DNA of 64,000 bases from Oryza sativa Japonica Group (taxonomy: Eukaryota > Streptophyta > Magnoliopsida > Poales > Poaceae): NCBI RefSeq assembly GCF_034140825.1, contig NC_089042.1, positions 25,697,001 to 25,761,000 of the forward strand. The letters run 5' to 3'. The notes under the pieces were generated by a model. The model saw only the letters and a list, made by a program, of their open reading frames with translations, did not search any database and was not told where the DNA came from. The translations under genes and the position numbers were made by a program. Below, one piece after another: positions 11,634 through 24,080 of the stretch (position 1 is its first letter; each line of letters opens with the position of its first letter).

Positions 11634-13390
11634 CCATAAGAAATTAGCAAGTTGGCATTTCACAAACATGTGTATAACAGTTTCATCCGCGGAACAAAAG
11701 CTAGCACTTTTTTGTTCTTTGCTTTTTCCATCTTCTTCTCAAGAGGTTATCTTTTGTCAAGATGCTACTTTTCATAAGTAACCAAATGAGAACTTTGATC
11801 CCTGCTGAAATTTTATATTTCCAGATCCCTTTTGAATTGGAACCCATTGTTTTGCAACTTGATGGCTCAGCTCTGTAAAAGTATTTAACAGAAAATATCC
11901 CCTCTTTAATGAGCTTACACACTATTTTGTATGCTTCATTTGTCAGCTCAATTGGCTGACATAGTTGTTGCACTAACACAAAACTGTGACTGTAGTACGA
12001 AAATAACAAGTGTGCTGTTCTATTTGTGACGTTTATGCAGCTTGGAAGTATGAAGAAGGACCAAGAACTGACGTTCATTCTACTGCACGGTAAGCTGGAG
12101 TTAGAGCCCTGAAAGGTCTGGCAGATAGTGGCTGACATTTGTTCCGGGACGCTGCCTCCTATCTCCAGCCACCACCGGCCGTCCAGATGGCGAAAGAACG
12201 CACCACACCAAGCGCCGTCGTCCTAGCTCGCTAGTCCAGTCTCCCGTCCGGGTCGCTCCAGTCCTAGGGGCGACGCGAACTGCGCCCATCCACCAGCCAC
12301 CGCTCCCCTCCCTCCTCACGCCCACCTCGCCGCCGCCTAAACAGGTTGGCTTACCGGCAGGCTGCAAGGACGGCGGTGGTGGGGTTCTCTTTCTCCCTAA
12401 ATGACGTGACAGCGTGAGGGGCATCGATGCAGCGGGGGGAGCGCTGCACCGGCCAGATCCAGACATCCCGACCGGTTCCAGTGGCGAGACTTGCTAGCGG
12501 CGGGGTAGGTGAAGGAGAGCAAGAGCTCGACAGTGCGTTTGGCAGCGGACCGGCAGGCAGCGGCGAGGGGGGCAGCTGAATCTAGCACCCCAACGTCCAG
12601 ATCTGGTGTTCCCCCAGCGAGGATCCGACGCAAGAGGCCTAGATCCCTTGAGGCGGTGGCAACAAAATGGTCGCTCGGGAGCGTGGCTGTCTGGCGGTGT
12701 TGTCATCTCTCTGCCGATATTTCCAACTATGCCCGGTCGTCCTCCATGCGGTGCAGGTACAGGTGGCAGCATGGCTGGCCGGTCGGTGCTTGGTGTCGGG
12801 CCAAGCGTTGCCGCTTGTGCCCAGACCGCTTGTGCATAAGGCTCCTCCCCTTCCAATCGTGAGGAGCATTGTTCTGTGGTGTGGTGGCTAGCTATGGCTT
12901 TGCGGTGTTTGGACTTCGAGGCAAGGACATTGGCTGTGAAGGTGGTTTTAGGTGTGCAGACGATATTGTGTAGCTTTCCTCGTGGTTTTGGTGGTTGGAT
13001 GTAATCCTGGGGCGAAAGCCTTGCTCGGCTTGCCAGAGCTAGCGACTATGATGCTCTTGGGAACCGTTCACTTTCTTGGAAGCGTTGCTATAGGGCCTTC
13101 CTCTAGCTTAGGGGTCTCTCTCCGCGTGAGAACCTTAGATTCTTTATGGATCGGACGTTGTTGTTGTCCTATGGACTTGGTTCATTTTGAAGCTTCATCT
13201 TAGGAATTTCCCTTGTTAGATAGTTGGTCTTAAGCTTAGTTTGTTTGGTCCATGTGGATAGCTTACTATGACAATGTCAGAGTTTTCGCCAGTTTTCCTT
13301 ATAAAACCGTGTTGTTGTAAGAGTTTTAGATCCGGTTTTCCTCATAAACTGGATCAACTCTCTTCTTACATAGTGAAATTGTGAGAGCTC
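11634..13390. other. Intergenic, probably transposon-derived
   Basis: A GC-rich block (about 12,120-12,860) is followed by GT-rich non-coding sequence to about 13,380. The style, with repeated phrases such as GTGAGAACCTTAGATTC and CCGGTTTTCCTCATAAAC, resembles the non-coding parts of dispersed rice repeats. I could not find its ends. Open frames on both strands show no recognisable domain. Confidence 0.4.
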
Positions 13391-13599
13391 ATGCCCTTTT
13401 TTGAGGTTTCCTACAAAAAGAACACAAAGAAAGATCACATTTTATTGCAGGAATATAATATTTCCAACTCTTGTACAATGGTGCATACAATTGGACATAG
13501 CATAATTACAAGGCATTGTGAAGATTATTGTACTTGTACACAAGACACACCGAGAGCATACATTAAAAGAAACAACATAACGATATTAGATTAAGCTAA

Positions 13600-14598
13600 T
13601 CATAAGGTGAGACCAGATCCTTTCAGCTTCTCCTCGATAGCGGCATCTAATTTCTTGGCCATCTCTTCGGTCAAGTAGTTCTTCCAGTCCCGCACTTTAC
13701 CCTTCCTAAAAAACACCGAGTTCTTCATTGGCCGCTCGTCGACGCCGACCCGACCAGCCACCACAGAGGAGTTCACCGGTAGGCGGCTCAGCTTCTCGAA
13801 GCTGCACAGCCTCACCACCTCCTCGACGACGCCGGCGTCGACCTCATCGTCGGTGAACGGGACGCGGAGGAACTCGGCGAGCTTCTTGACGTGGCCGGCC
13901 GGGTCGGCCATCATGTCGTCGTACTTGAGGAAGAGAACTCTGTCGGGCTCCTCGACGTGCTTGTTCCAGTAACCTAGGTAGTGGTTCCAGATCGGCCCGA
14001 AGGGGGAGCACCCATCGACAAACAGCTCGAAGGCCTTGTCGAAATCAATGGAGAATCCTTCTATTACCTTGTTCATGAAGTGCCACGTGGAGATGACGAC
14101 GTCCTTGGGCTCTCGACACAGGTAGACGATGCGGCAACCGATGCGCGGGGGAAGCAGATGGTGCGGCATATGGGTGCCCAGCAGCCTCGGGGAGGGGATC
14201 GCATCGAGGGCCGCCGCGAGCGGGTGGATATGGCGGAAGGGCAGCTCGATGAACGGCACGAGGTCATGCGGGCTTTGGGTGAGCAAGGGGTGGTGGCCGG
14301 CACTGACGACGGGGTGGCGGTGGCGGTTGGCGATGGCGAAGGAGAGCGCCTTGAGCCAGGTGGTGCCGCACTTTGGGTAGGTGGCGAGGAGCACGTCGTC
14401 GTCGCGTGGCACGAACTGGGCACGAACCAGCGACACGCTCATCGCTGCCTGCCGGTCCATCCAGCAGCCGTCGTAGAGGACGAACGTCGTCCACCATCCT
14501 TCCCTCGTCGGAAGCGACGAGAGGATGTCGTCTCCCTTGTCTCCGGTGGCTGTAGGGACGACGACGCTCTGGGCTTCGAGCTGACGACCTTCAGCCAT
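13600..14598 (-). CDS. Cytosolic sulfotransferase (plant SOT family)
   Basis: This enzyme family transfers sulfate from PAPS to a small hydroxylated acceptor such as a flavonol, brassinosteroid or hydroxy-jasmonate. The acceptor here cannot be told. It is a single exon of 332 residues, the usual length. YPKCGTTWL (74-82) is the 5'-phosphosulfate loop, THMP (142-145) holds the likely catalytic His143, and REPKDVVIS (162-170) is the 3'-phosphate site. The C-terminal RKGxxGDWK motif reads RKGKVRDWK (298-306), with Arg at the usually invariant second Gly. No signal peptide is seen, as expected for a cytosolic enzyme. A long (TA)n tract lies about 90 bp upstream of the ATG. The gene is the intact member of a tandem pair with 16095-17070, sharing both flanks. 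Confidence 0.92.
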   Translation of the reverse strand: MAEGRQLEAQSVVVPTATGDKGDDILSSLPTREGWWTTFVLYDGCWMDRQAAMSVSLVRAQFVPRDDDVLLATYPKCGTTWLKALSFAIANRHRHPVVSAGHHPLLTQSPHDLVPFIELPFRHIHPLAAALDAIPSPRLLGTHMPHHLLPPRIGCRIVYLCREPKDVVISTWHFMNKVIEGFSIDFDKAFELFVDGCSPFGPIWNHYLGYWNKHVEEPDRVLFLKYDDMMADPAGHVKKLAEFLRVPFTDDEVDAGVVEEVVRLCSFEKLSRLPVNSSVVAGRVGVDERPMKNSVFFRKGKVRDWKNYLTEEMAKKLDAAIEEKLKGSGLTL

Positions 14599-14685
14599 GG
14601 CTGCTTAAGTTTTGCTCGGCTGACACGAGTGAGCTTAGTGGTTTGGAGCAACAAATAACACAACTGCACAAGCATGAAGCAGGAA

Positions 14686-14831
<146 letters not shown>

Positions 14832-15011
14832 CCTGTGTCTTTACCAATCAACACAAGCATATCCAGCCTAAAACACGTATCGATGAAGCTATAAAATTAA
14901 GAATCATATCATGGTGGTACAATTTCGGTTATTCTCGATTGAATGTAATAAGTAATTGCACTCGTGCATCGTGTGCATGAATATTTTATATAGGGTAGCT
15001 AGCTCCCTCTG

Positions 15012-15535
15012 TTTTTTTAAAGCACTCACTTTGTCCTAAAATATAAGAGATTTTAAAGAGATATGATACCACTGTCTAGATTTATAATATTACAACAGAT
15101 TTGCTAAATTTATGGCACCGTAAAATTCCATTGATTACAGTCGGTTTGCATGCATGCCTATGCCACACAACAGCACAGGCCTGAGGCCTCCCAACTGTGC
15201 TTCCGTGAGGCAGAAGAAGATTATTTCCACACATACATAATGATGAGTGATGATTATATACTAGTTACATATATGTAATTTCTTAATTTACTTATGTAAT
15301 TTTGGGACTTACATATATAATTTTGAGACTTATATTGTAAATACACTAAAATTACATATGTAATTTTGAGACTTACATTGTAAATACACTAAAATTACAT
15401 ATGTAATTTATAAACTTACAATGTAAATACATACTGACTATTTTTTTGTTAAAATATGGCGCCATAAATATAGCTACTCCCTATTACAATGTGTCATATC
15501 TCTTTAAAATCCTTTATATTATGGAACATATGGAG
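15012..15535. mobile_element. MITE-like inverted-repeat element
   Basis: Inverted ends share AATATAAGAGATTTTAAAGAG-type sequence (left, about 15040-15065) with its reverse complement at the right (about 15490-15525), next to CTCCCTC/GGAG-like termini. The inside has repeats of ATTACATATGTAATTT around 15290-15425. It resembles the Stowaway group, but exact ends and a TA duplication could not be fixed. Confidence 0.55.
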
Positions 15536-16094
15536 TATATGTTAGCAAAGTATCGGTACGTTTCAACGTACCATCAATGAATATAGTGATCGATGTTAAT
15601 TTGCTCCCTATTTCCCCTCTGCCTTGAATTGTTCATATGGATTTGTGCATCAATCATGGTGTGATCAAAAGAATGCATGGCAATCTCATCCATCCGATTC
15701 CTATCACCTGCATATAGAACTTCCGAGCAGGTCATATTTTTCTCCAAGCGGTTTTCATTCCCGCGGACGGGCTGGCGAACTCATCAAACTCGTTGGTTCC
15801 ATCCTCTTCTCCTTCATTGTCACGAGGCCGCTGCCGTTTTCCCGTGGATGGGCGGGAGTGCCCGCCACCGTTGCCAAGAATGCGAGGAGGAATAGGAATA
15901 CAAAAGAGAAAGGAATAAATGGGGAGGAAGGGATAAAATGTGTCCACGAGGAAATCAATACACAGTACATGGTTTCCAACTCCTGTACGAGCGTGCACGT
16001 ACATAATTGGACACAACTCAGTTACAGCTGAAGATTACTGTTCTACTTTTACAGGAGCAATGCATGCATAAAAAGCAAGCACGAATCCCCATAC

Positions 16095-17070
16095 TCAGAA
16101 GGTGAGACCAGATCCTTTCAGCTTCTCCGCAATAACGGCATCAAGCTTCTGCGCCATCTCTTGAGTCAAGTTGTTCTTCCAGTCTCCAACCTTCGCCTTC
16201 CTAAAAAACGACGAGTTCTCCATCGGTCGTCCGCCGATCCGATCAACCACCCCGGAGAAGTTCACCGGCAGGCGGCTCAGCTTCTCGAAGCTGCACAGCC
16301 TCACAACCTCCACGACGACGCCGGTGCCGACCTCCTCGTCAGTGAACGGGACGCGGAGGAACTCGGCGAGTTTCTTGACGTGGCCGGCCGGGTCGGCCAT
16401 CATGTCGTCGTACTTGAGGAAGAGCACCGTGTAGGCAGTGATCCCAGATCGGCCCGTAGAGGGAACAGCCATCGACGAACAGCTCGAAGGCCTCGTCGAG
16501 GTCGAGGAAGAAGCCATTGCCTACCTTGTTCATGAAGTGCCATGTGGAGACGACGACGTCCTTGGGCTCCCGGCAGAGGTAGACGATGCGGCAGCCGAGC
16601 TCGGCGACACGCGGGGGGAGGAGCTGGTGCGGCAGGTGGGTGGAGAGAAGCCTCGGTGACGGGAGCGCGTCGAGGGCAGAGAGAGGGTGGAGGTGGCGGA
16701 ATGGCGTCTCGATGAACGGCACGAGGTCCTGCGGGTGGGTCGTGAGCAGCGGGTGGTCGCCGGCGCCGGCGACGGGGTGGCGGGAGCGGTTGGCGATGTC
16801 GAAGGAGAGCGCCTTGAGCCAGGTGGTGCCGCACTTTGGGTAGGTGGCGAGGAGCACGTCGTCGGGGCGCGGCGCGAACTGGGCGCGCACCAGCGACACG
16901 CTCGTCGCGGCCTGCGGCGTCATCCAGCAGCCGTGGTAGAGGACGAACGCCGTCCACCATCCTTCCCTAGTCGGAAGCGACGCGAGGACGATGTCGGCTC
17001 CCTCGTCTCCGGTAGCGGTAGGGGCGACGACGACGTTGCTCTCGGCGTCGAGTTGACCCAATTGAGCCAT
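16095..17070 (-). pseudogene. Tandem sulfotransferase copy, frameshifted
   Basis: This is a close relative of the gene at 13600-14598, on the same strand. It keeps the start, YPKCGTTWL, the THLP catalytic His and REPKDVVVS. After GPIWDH the sequence lacks about 32 bp relative to its sister (the segment for about ten residues before VLFLKYDD, near 16430). This shifts the frame, and the rest of the protein continues in another frame to a stop at 16095. The C-terminal motif here is RKAKVGDWK, with the first Gly changed to Ala, while the sister has the second Gly changed. Similar 3' and 5' flanks show that the whole gene unit was duplicated. Confidence 0.85.
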
Positions 17071-17154
17071 GGCTGCTTACACGTACGCTTTGCTCGATCG
17101 ACTGCTTACACAACTGCACAAGCATGGGAGCATCATGTGTCTATATACCAATCA

Positions 17155-17385
17155 GAGCATGTACAATAGCAGGCTATAAGCCAGCTATAAACATATTTTA
17201 AAGAGATAAAAGAAGATATAGAAAAGTAGCGGGCTACAGATCTGTAGCCAGCTGTAGCACGGACTCCAAGACGCAATGGGTGTATGATATGTGGACCATA
17301 TATTAATAGTATAGTAAGCAACTATCGTATGAATTGGCTATTACATTGACTATAGATAATTTGAAACTAGTAGTGAGCTCTCAAC
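17155..17385. mobile_element. MITE in promoter of the sulfotransferase pseudogene
   Basis: It begins GAGCATGTACAATAGCAGGCTATAAGCCAGC and runs through AACTATCGTATGAATTGGCTATTACATT. This arrangement is familiar from a common rice MITE family whose ends read GAGCA.GTACAATAG. The right terminus is degraded, so the end position is approximate. Confidence 0.55.
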
Positions 17386-17538
17386 ACAAGCATTCAGCCT
17401 AAGCACGTACTATCCATGAAGGTATAACAGAATCATATCTGGTGCTACAGTTTCGCTTATTCTCGATTGAACGTAATATAGTAATTGCACTCGTGCATCG
17501 TGTGCATAAATCTAAAAATCTAAAGTTGGGGCTTCTAG

Positions 17539-18145
17539 GAATTAAATTTAAAAATATACTATTGATTTGGTTTTTTCGCAGAAATATTCGTGATGTATAC
17601 TTTTTAGCGAAAATATACCAGTGTCACACAGTAGGAGCACGAGACCGCACGGTATCGCGTGATGAAGCAGCGAGACCGAACAGTCTCGCATAAGAAATCA
17701 GCGAGACCGAATGTCATGTCCAACGGAGCTGCTTAATTAGTCATTAATTACCATAATTAATGATTAATTAACAATAATTAGTGATTAATTATTCCAATTA
17801 GCGATTAATTAATCACTAATTAACCTTATTCAATCGGCAGAGGCAGTCGCTATCGCTGAGCGAGACTGCTCGGTCTCGCGGTTTGGCCGCGCGAGACCGC
17901 GTGGTCTGACGCCGCCGCCGTGTACGTCCTCGATTTCGTCGTGCGAGACCGAGCGGTCTCGTGCTATGATCATGCGATACCGTGCGGTCTCGCGCTCTCC
18001 TCACGCGAGACTGTTCACAACATCACTCCCACGTCACTTTCGTGAAATAATTGTGTGAGATCGACGGTATATTTCTGCTAATAAATTTGCATTCCGAATA
18101 TTTTTGAGAAATAAACGAATCAAAGTATATTTTCAAATTTAATTC
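17539..18145. mobile_element. Long-TIR element (MULE-like) with 10-bp target duplication
   Basis: It is flanked by a perfect direct repeat GGGCTTCTAG (17529-17538 and 18146-18155). Terminal inverted repeats of about 80 bp begin GAATTAAATTT and end near AAATATACC. The inside is unusual: many GCGAGACCG and CGGTCTCGC words in both orientations, and AT-rich TAATTAATGATTAATT-like runs at about 17745-17825. It has no coding capacity. Long TIRs plus a 9-11 bp duplication point to a non-autonomous Mutator-like element. Confidence 0.8.
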
Positions 18146-18312
18146 GGGCTTCTAGCGCCTGCTGATTGGTTCAAACGTTGGTCCTTCAATTTTTCGACGT
18201 GTGGCACGAAGAGATGGGCGAAGAATTCGCGTCGCGATAGATCCTCCATCGGAGAAAGCGGAAAGGAAAAGTCCACTTTAACTCCCTTAAAGTATGCCGA
18301 ATCTAATTCGTA

Positions 18313-18462
18313 CTTCATCTGTTTCACAATGTAAGTCATTCTAGTATTTCCCACATTTATATTGATGTTAATGAATCTAGACATGTGTATTTATATAGAT
18401 TTATTAACATCAATACGAATATGGGAAATGGTAGAATGATTTACATTGTGAAATGGAGGGAG
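18313..18462. mobile_element. Stowaway MITE
   Basis: A 150-bp element with ends CTTCATCTGTTTCACAATG and CATTGTGAAATGGAGGGAG, flanked by TA at 18311-18312 and 18463-18464. Removing it with one TA rejoins the left TIR of the surrounding element exactly as in the right TIR, so the insertion is proven by comparison. Confidence 0.92.
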
Positions 18463-19130
18463 TACCCTTTAATTAGAAAACAGGGTAGGATGACTCCCTC
18501 AACTATTAAAACCATTATAATTTGACTCCCTCAGTGGTTTTGAAGGACGGTTTTGTTGACGTGGCGCTTTGACCCGGTCCAACCGGCTGACTCAGCATAT
18601 GGACCCCACATGTCAATGTCACATTTTCCTCTTCTCTCTTTCTTTTCTCGTTTTCCCCTCTCTTTCTTCAGGGCGTTGCACGGTGGCTAGCGCCTGGCAG
18701 CGACGTCTTTTCTGCGCCCGACCTCCCGTGCCACTGCCACTGGTGGAGTACGCCGAGCACCGCCACATGGGACGGACATCACAGGATCGTCATTGCGGGA
18801 GACGGTGATGGAGGCAGAGACTAGGAAGCAGAAGAACCCTCCCGGTGTGCGCCTCGCCTCTCGAATCCCATCTCCCATTTTCAGGCTTTCACCACTCATC
18901 CGCGATGCGATGCCGATCTCCCTCGTAGGTGGTGGCGGCGGCGACGACCACAACAGCGGCAGCAGCAAGCGCGCCGATGACCCGAAGCCGAGGCTCGAGG
19001 CGAGGATGACGACGATGAGAAGGCAGCGGCGGTGGTGGCATGCCACCGACTCCCTCTAGCTTGGACCACCTAGGTACAGCTGCAGATGAGCAGGGACGAG
19101 GAGCAGGCCCGCCATCAAACAGAGCGGCGG

Positions 19131-22100
19131 TGTCACGCCCTGAAGTTCCCCTCCTTGCTTTAAAATTCATAAAATAAATCGTCCGAAGAAATGATTTAAT
19201 TTAACCTAGAGCTAATTCATCAAATTAATAAATGTAAATAATAATCGGAATCGGCATGTGGATTTTTTCTTGGATTCTACATGTCAAAATATGCTAACAG
19301 GATTTTTAGTGAAAATTTCAAAGCCTTGGAAATAATTTTAACCAATTAAAATAAGCAAAGTGCAATATTTAATCCCTGAGAAAATCCTTTTTCCCTTTTC
19401 TGTTTTCTTTTTCCCTCCTTTTTCCTTCTTGGGCCGCCGGCCCATTTCTTCCCGCGCCGGCCCGCTCCTCCCTCCCTCTCCTGAAGTTCACCCGGCCTCC
19501 CTCTCCCTCTCAGGCACTGACAGGTGGGGCCCGCCTGTCAGCCCTTCCCCTACCTCCAGCCGATTGGAGCCGAGCTCCAACTGCCGGCGCCCCCACCTCC
19601 CCACGCCACCGCTTCCCCCGCTCCTCCCGCGCCCACTCCGCGCTCCACGCCCCCACGTCGCCGCCCCCACGCCCCGCCTTCTCCCGCCCACGCGCGTGCG
19701 CCTGCAAGGGCGGGATTTAATTCGAATCCCCCCACTCTCTCTCTCCATCCCCGACGTCGGCGAGAAATCCGGCCACCTCCCAGCCGTGTCCGCCCTCCCC
19801 GCGCATATAAAAAGCAACCACACGTCCTCCTCTCCCATTTCCCCTTTTCGCCGCGCTCTCCCACGCTCTCTAACGCCGCCGCGCCGTTCGCTGCTAGTGC
19901 CGCCACTCGCCGCCGAGCTCCGGTCGCACGCCGCCGTTGCTAAAGCCATCACCACGCCGTGCGCTCGCCGCCGCTAGCTTCGCCGCTGCGGGGGCTATCT
20001 CAGCCACTGCTCGCTTGCCACGTGCTGCTGCCATACTGCCGCTCCCACGCGCCGCCGCCTACCGCTATCTCCAACCGCCGCTAGCCGTCGCTAGTGCCGT
20101 CGCCGCGCCACTCCATTGCCGCCGTTGGCCTCGTGAGGTCAAGGGCTACCTAGTCCATCCCTCCTCTGTCGAAGTCCGCCGCCGGAGCCCGCTTCTCCCC
20201 AAGCGCCGGCGTGCGCTCGCCGCCGCTAGCTTCGCCGCTACGGGGGCTATCTCAGCCACTGCTCACTTGCCACGTGTTGCTGCCATACTGCCGCTCCCAC
20301 GCGCCGCCGCCTACCGCTGTCTCCAACCGCCGCTAGCCGTCGCTAGTGCCGTCGCCGCGCCACTCCATTGCCGCCGTTGGCCTCATGAGGTCAAGGGCTA
20401 CCTAGTCCATCCCTCCTCCGTCGAAGTCCACCGCCGGAGCCCGCTTCTCCCCAAGCGCCGGTGAGCATCTCCATTACCATCGCCTCCGGCCGGCTATGCC
20501 ATGCGCCCTGGACTCCCTCTCTCCCTCTAACCTCTCTCATCATGTTCCCTAGGTCCGTTGCTCGCCCCCCTCGTTCATCGTCGGTGAGGCCCTCCCCTTC
20601 CTCTCCTCTCTCACCGCCGCTCACCGCTTGCGCGCCGCCGTCGCGTCGTGGTGCCGTGCCGCTGCGGTGCCGCCGCTAGCGGTGGTGCCGTCGCGCGCCG
20701 CCGCTTGCCATCGGTTGCCGCCGGTTGCCGTAGCCGGTGACCGCGCGTGCCGCCGCCGCTCGCCACGCTTGGCCGGCAGGCTTTAAAGCCGAGCCGAGCC
20801 ACCAGCCACGCGCCCTCCCGCCTTGTGCCACTGCCAGTGGGGCCCGCCAGCCAACCACCCCCTCTCCCTCTCTTTGTGCCGCTGGCCCGTGGGGCCCGCA
20901 TGTCGGCACCACCCCCTCCCTTGGGTGACGTCAGCCCTGGGACATATTGCGCAATAAATACATTAAGGCTTTTTCTTTATTAGTAAAAACACAGATAATC
21001 TTCTAAAATTCATATCTAATTTATCCGAGCTCCGATTAAGTCCATTCAAGTCTCAGTAAATTCATAAAAATGCATAGAATCCATTAAAAATGGTTTTGTT
21101 TCCTGTTTCAGTGGACTTATAGCATGTTTTGCTTGTGTGCTTTGTTTGTCGCATAGATTTCGGCCGTTTCGTCGATCCGCGATTCCTCGAAGACGTTGTT
21201 GTGGTCTCATCAGTGCAAGAGCAAGGCAAGTCATGCATTACAATTGATCATATTATACCCAATTTACAAATGTCCCGCATTTCTATTAAATGTTGCACTA
21301 TTTTACAATATCATGTGGGATGGGCCCTATTACTCAGCCATATATTGTTTACCTTATGCCATTGATAACTTGGGTATTAAAATGACTAGATGTTGGTTTA
21401 GGAAATGCTTAGCCATGCTTAGTTCAACTAGTACACAAAAGGGGGATTACATTAAAGCATAGACTTTGATTATTGGCATAGCTTTGGATTAGTGCCACCG
21501 CAATGGTGTTGGTTAATTAAAATACACTACATGGTGGGCTGTGGGTGCATGGTTTTGCTAGTCGTGCCCATGGCGATTAAGGACCGGTTCGCGGGATGCC
21601 CTGGAAGAACTTACCGTACTTACCACAAGCCAGCGTGGGCAACGGCTGGGCTTGTAGTGTAGCTTTCCTTTAGCCGACGTACCCAGGCGAGGGTGGGCGT
21701 GATGGAGTTGGGTCGGCCGGGGTGTCCGGTTGATCGGCTTCCGGATTCACCGCGGCACGAGGGGGGGCTGCCCGTTGCCTGCTGGGAACGGGGGCGAACC
21801 CTGAGGTGTGGTGCGATCGGTTAGAGGGGGTTATGCGAAGGGTCCTGTCACGGCCTCTTTCCGGTATGTCGTAGTGGCATGTCGGCGCACGGAAACGTGT
21901 CGTGGGGCTGTGTCTTGTGGGTACAATTGTACACCTCTGATCAGAGTAAAACTATTCGAATAGCTGTGCCCGCGGTTATGGGCGGTCGACCAGATTCACC
22001 GTGATTAGTCCCACCCCTAGTTAGCTAATGAACTGGTGTAGTTCAGGTGGTTGGTTGGGCCTGTTACAACGTAGTGTAGCGTTGGACATTGATTGGTTAA

Positions 22101-22554
22101 CATTGATTAATTACTGCAACTGTTTTACTGCTTTCAACTACTGCTTTTAAATGCTAGCTTTATGCAAAAGGACCTTTAGCCTCCTTTGGATATATCCTGC
22201 ATCATACCTCCTCTTCCGGTACGACTTGCTGAGTACAGTGGGTGGTATTCAGTCTTGCTCTCTTTTCCCCCACACCAGAGTTGAAGTTCTTCTCAGTTGG
22301 AAATGTCTCGAAGAAGTTGGTTTCGTCGCTGCCGTCAAGGATGCTTGTGGAATGGAATCGCCCCGCTACAGGAGTCAAGTCTTTAGGCTTATCTCGCTTT
22401 TATCTTTTCCGCTGCATCTGTAATCTTTTATATTTTTGTAAGACGTGGATCTGTATGTCAACAATTGTCGTTTGTGTACCCTGGCTGGTCCTGGACAGGG
22501 GTTTAATGCACATTCAGCTTAGAAATTATGGTTCGTGAATTTCTGGGCATGACA
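19131..22554 (+). mobile_element. Solo LTR, Ty3/gypsy, about 3.4 kb
   Basis: The sequence starts TGTCACGCCC and ends GGGCATGACA (TG...CA). It is flanked by the 5-bp repeat GGCGG (19126-19130 and 22555-22559), so it is a complete LTR without internal region. Length and content, including the GTACAATTGTACACCTCTGATC segment near 21925, fit the long-LTR RIRE3/RIRE8/Retrosat-2 group as I recall it. It contains a 252-bp tandem duplication. It is a fossil product of LTR-LTR recombination. Confidence 0.85.
19958..20461. repeat. 252-bp tandem duplication inside the solo LTR
   Basis: Units start at 19958 and 20210 with CGTGCGCTCGCCGCCGCTAG and are nearly identical. The related LTR at 25143-28465 does not show this duplication. 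Confidence 0.9.
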
Positions 22555-23300
22555 GGCGGCAACCTGGCTCGGAAGCGGAGCAACGACATGGCCCAAGGCG
22601 AATCGATGCTGTGGCCTCGAGGCGAAGCGGTGGCTAGACCTCCTGACGCGCAGCGTTGCCCCGGTCTTGAGCGGAGTGGCGGTGGCCTGGCCTAGAGGGG
22701 GAGCTGCGGCGGGTTGGCTTGGAGACGAAGCGGTGGTGCGGTACACCCAAACGCCCTGCAGCTGCCGAGGGGCGGTCATGGAACAGTCTCCCCACCGTCG
22801 GCAGCGGCTCAGCCCGCTCGGACCCCGGCCGACACAGGAACAGCCCCCGCCCCCCCTCCCGGCGCCGCCTCACTCCGACACGAAGGTTACCTCCTCTCCC
22901 GCCATCACCGATGAGCTGCAGTGCGTTGAAATTCACGGATACGCCGTCCCGTGTGGCGCGCTCGGCGTACTCCACCAGTGGCAGCGACACGGGTGCAGAG
23001 AAGACGTCGCCGCCAGCCACCGCCCAACACCATGGAGAAAAAGAGGGGAAAATGAGAAAAGAAATAGAGAAGAGGAAAATGTGACATTGACATGTGGGTC
23101 CCACATGCTGAGTCAGCCGGTTGGACCAAGTCAAAATGCCACGTCAACGAAACCGCCCTCCAAAATCGCTGAGGGAGTCAAATTATACCAGTTTTAATAG
23201 TTGAGGGAGTCATCCTACCCGGTTTTCTGCTTAAAGGGTACGAATTAGATTCGGCGTACTTTTAAAAAAGTTAAAGTAGACTTTTTCCTTTCCGTTCTTT

Positions 23301-24080
23301 TTCTAAATAGGTATCTAGCTGGGGTATACAAGTGTTTGGATGGGCCTGGCAGCTAGCAGGCCGTGAGAGATTGGGTCTTGGCTCCCCACGGCCTTTCCGC
23401 GACATACCTCACATGGCCTCCTCACATGAAGCGTTAATCACGGTCGAAAGGAAAAAAAAAATAAAAGTGTTATAGGGCGATATCTTGTTTGGACGAAATG
23501 ATACCTTAGAGATATCACGTGATATCTAGATATCAGCTAATACCTACTAGATAGCAGGAGATATCTCAGATATATCATCCCATCTGAACGAGGTCCAATA
23601 CAACTTTCCAATAATTAGGAGCATTTTGGTTTTTCTCCACAATATTGTTTTTTATATGCTACGCATCCATTTATTTTGGGACAAGGGTAAGTAGCAACAA
23701 TAATTTTACTTTTCTCTTTGCGACAAAGACTCTCGTATACACATGCGTATACTCACCCGTATAGAGACACCACAAAGACATCCTACCCTATTGCACCTTA
23801 ATCCTCTTGTGCTTTGTTATACCATTTTGAATGGATAGAGTAATGGAATTTAAGGCCCTTTTTTGAGTTCATCAATACTGCAAACCCCTGGCTCAAATTA
23901 CTTGGTCATCAGCACGTACTAGGCCCCTGTAACGCCGGGCCATTTTGCATGGGCTTAGCCGAACGGGAGTGACAGAAACTGGGCCGAATGTGAAGTGACG
24001 GACAGACAGCCTGGGCCGTCGATGGGCGTGTCAGGCAGCGAAGATTGGTGGATCAGGCACGGCCGCACGGTGGAATTGGC
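23301..24080. other. Intergenic, with a small MITE-like palindrome
   Basis: I see no gene. At about 23482-23601 imperfect inverted ends (TTGTTTGGACGAAATGATA and the reverse complement of TCGTTCAGATGGGATGATA) enclose several GATATC words. These include a perfect 16-bp palindrome GATATCACGTGATATC at 23511-23526. This is probably a short MITE. Confidence 0.5.

Larger units (their letters stand above)
18258..23300. mobile_element. MULE-like element with long TIRs, holding a solo LTR and a MITE
   Basis: The left arm (about 18258-18790) and right arm (about 22910-23300) are inverted copies of each other. They share the terminal AAGTC.ACTTTAAC segment, the GACTCCCTCAACTATTAAAAC segment, the AACCGGCTGACTCAGCAT segment and GCTCGGCGTACTCCACCAG. 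The left arm carries a Stowaway at 18313-18462 that the right arm lacks. A solo LTR sits inside at 19131-22554. A target duplication was not found, so the outer ends are approximate. The family assignment comes from likeness to 24102-28952 and 62748-63705, which have 9-bp duplications. The inner 18790-19130 could be captured host DNA. Confidence 0.7.

Noticed and set aside
12101-12891. Cluster of GC-rich open frames on both strands, possible small gene
   Set aside because: No start context, domain, splice logic or codon bias favours one frame, and the flanking sequence looks repeat-derived.
13981-14658. 225-residue plus-strand frame
   Set aside because: Shadow of the sulfotransferase coding strand.
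15012-15535. Regulatory scaffold or matrix attachment site
   Set aside because: The AT-rich inverted layout is better explained by a MITE-like element, and no independent sign of attachment function is visible.
19360-20901. Long Pro/Arg/Ala-rich open frames on both strands
   Set aside because: They lie in the GC-rich part of a solo LTR and are open on several frames at once, as expected from base composition.
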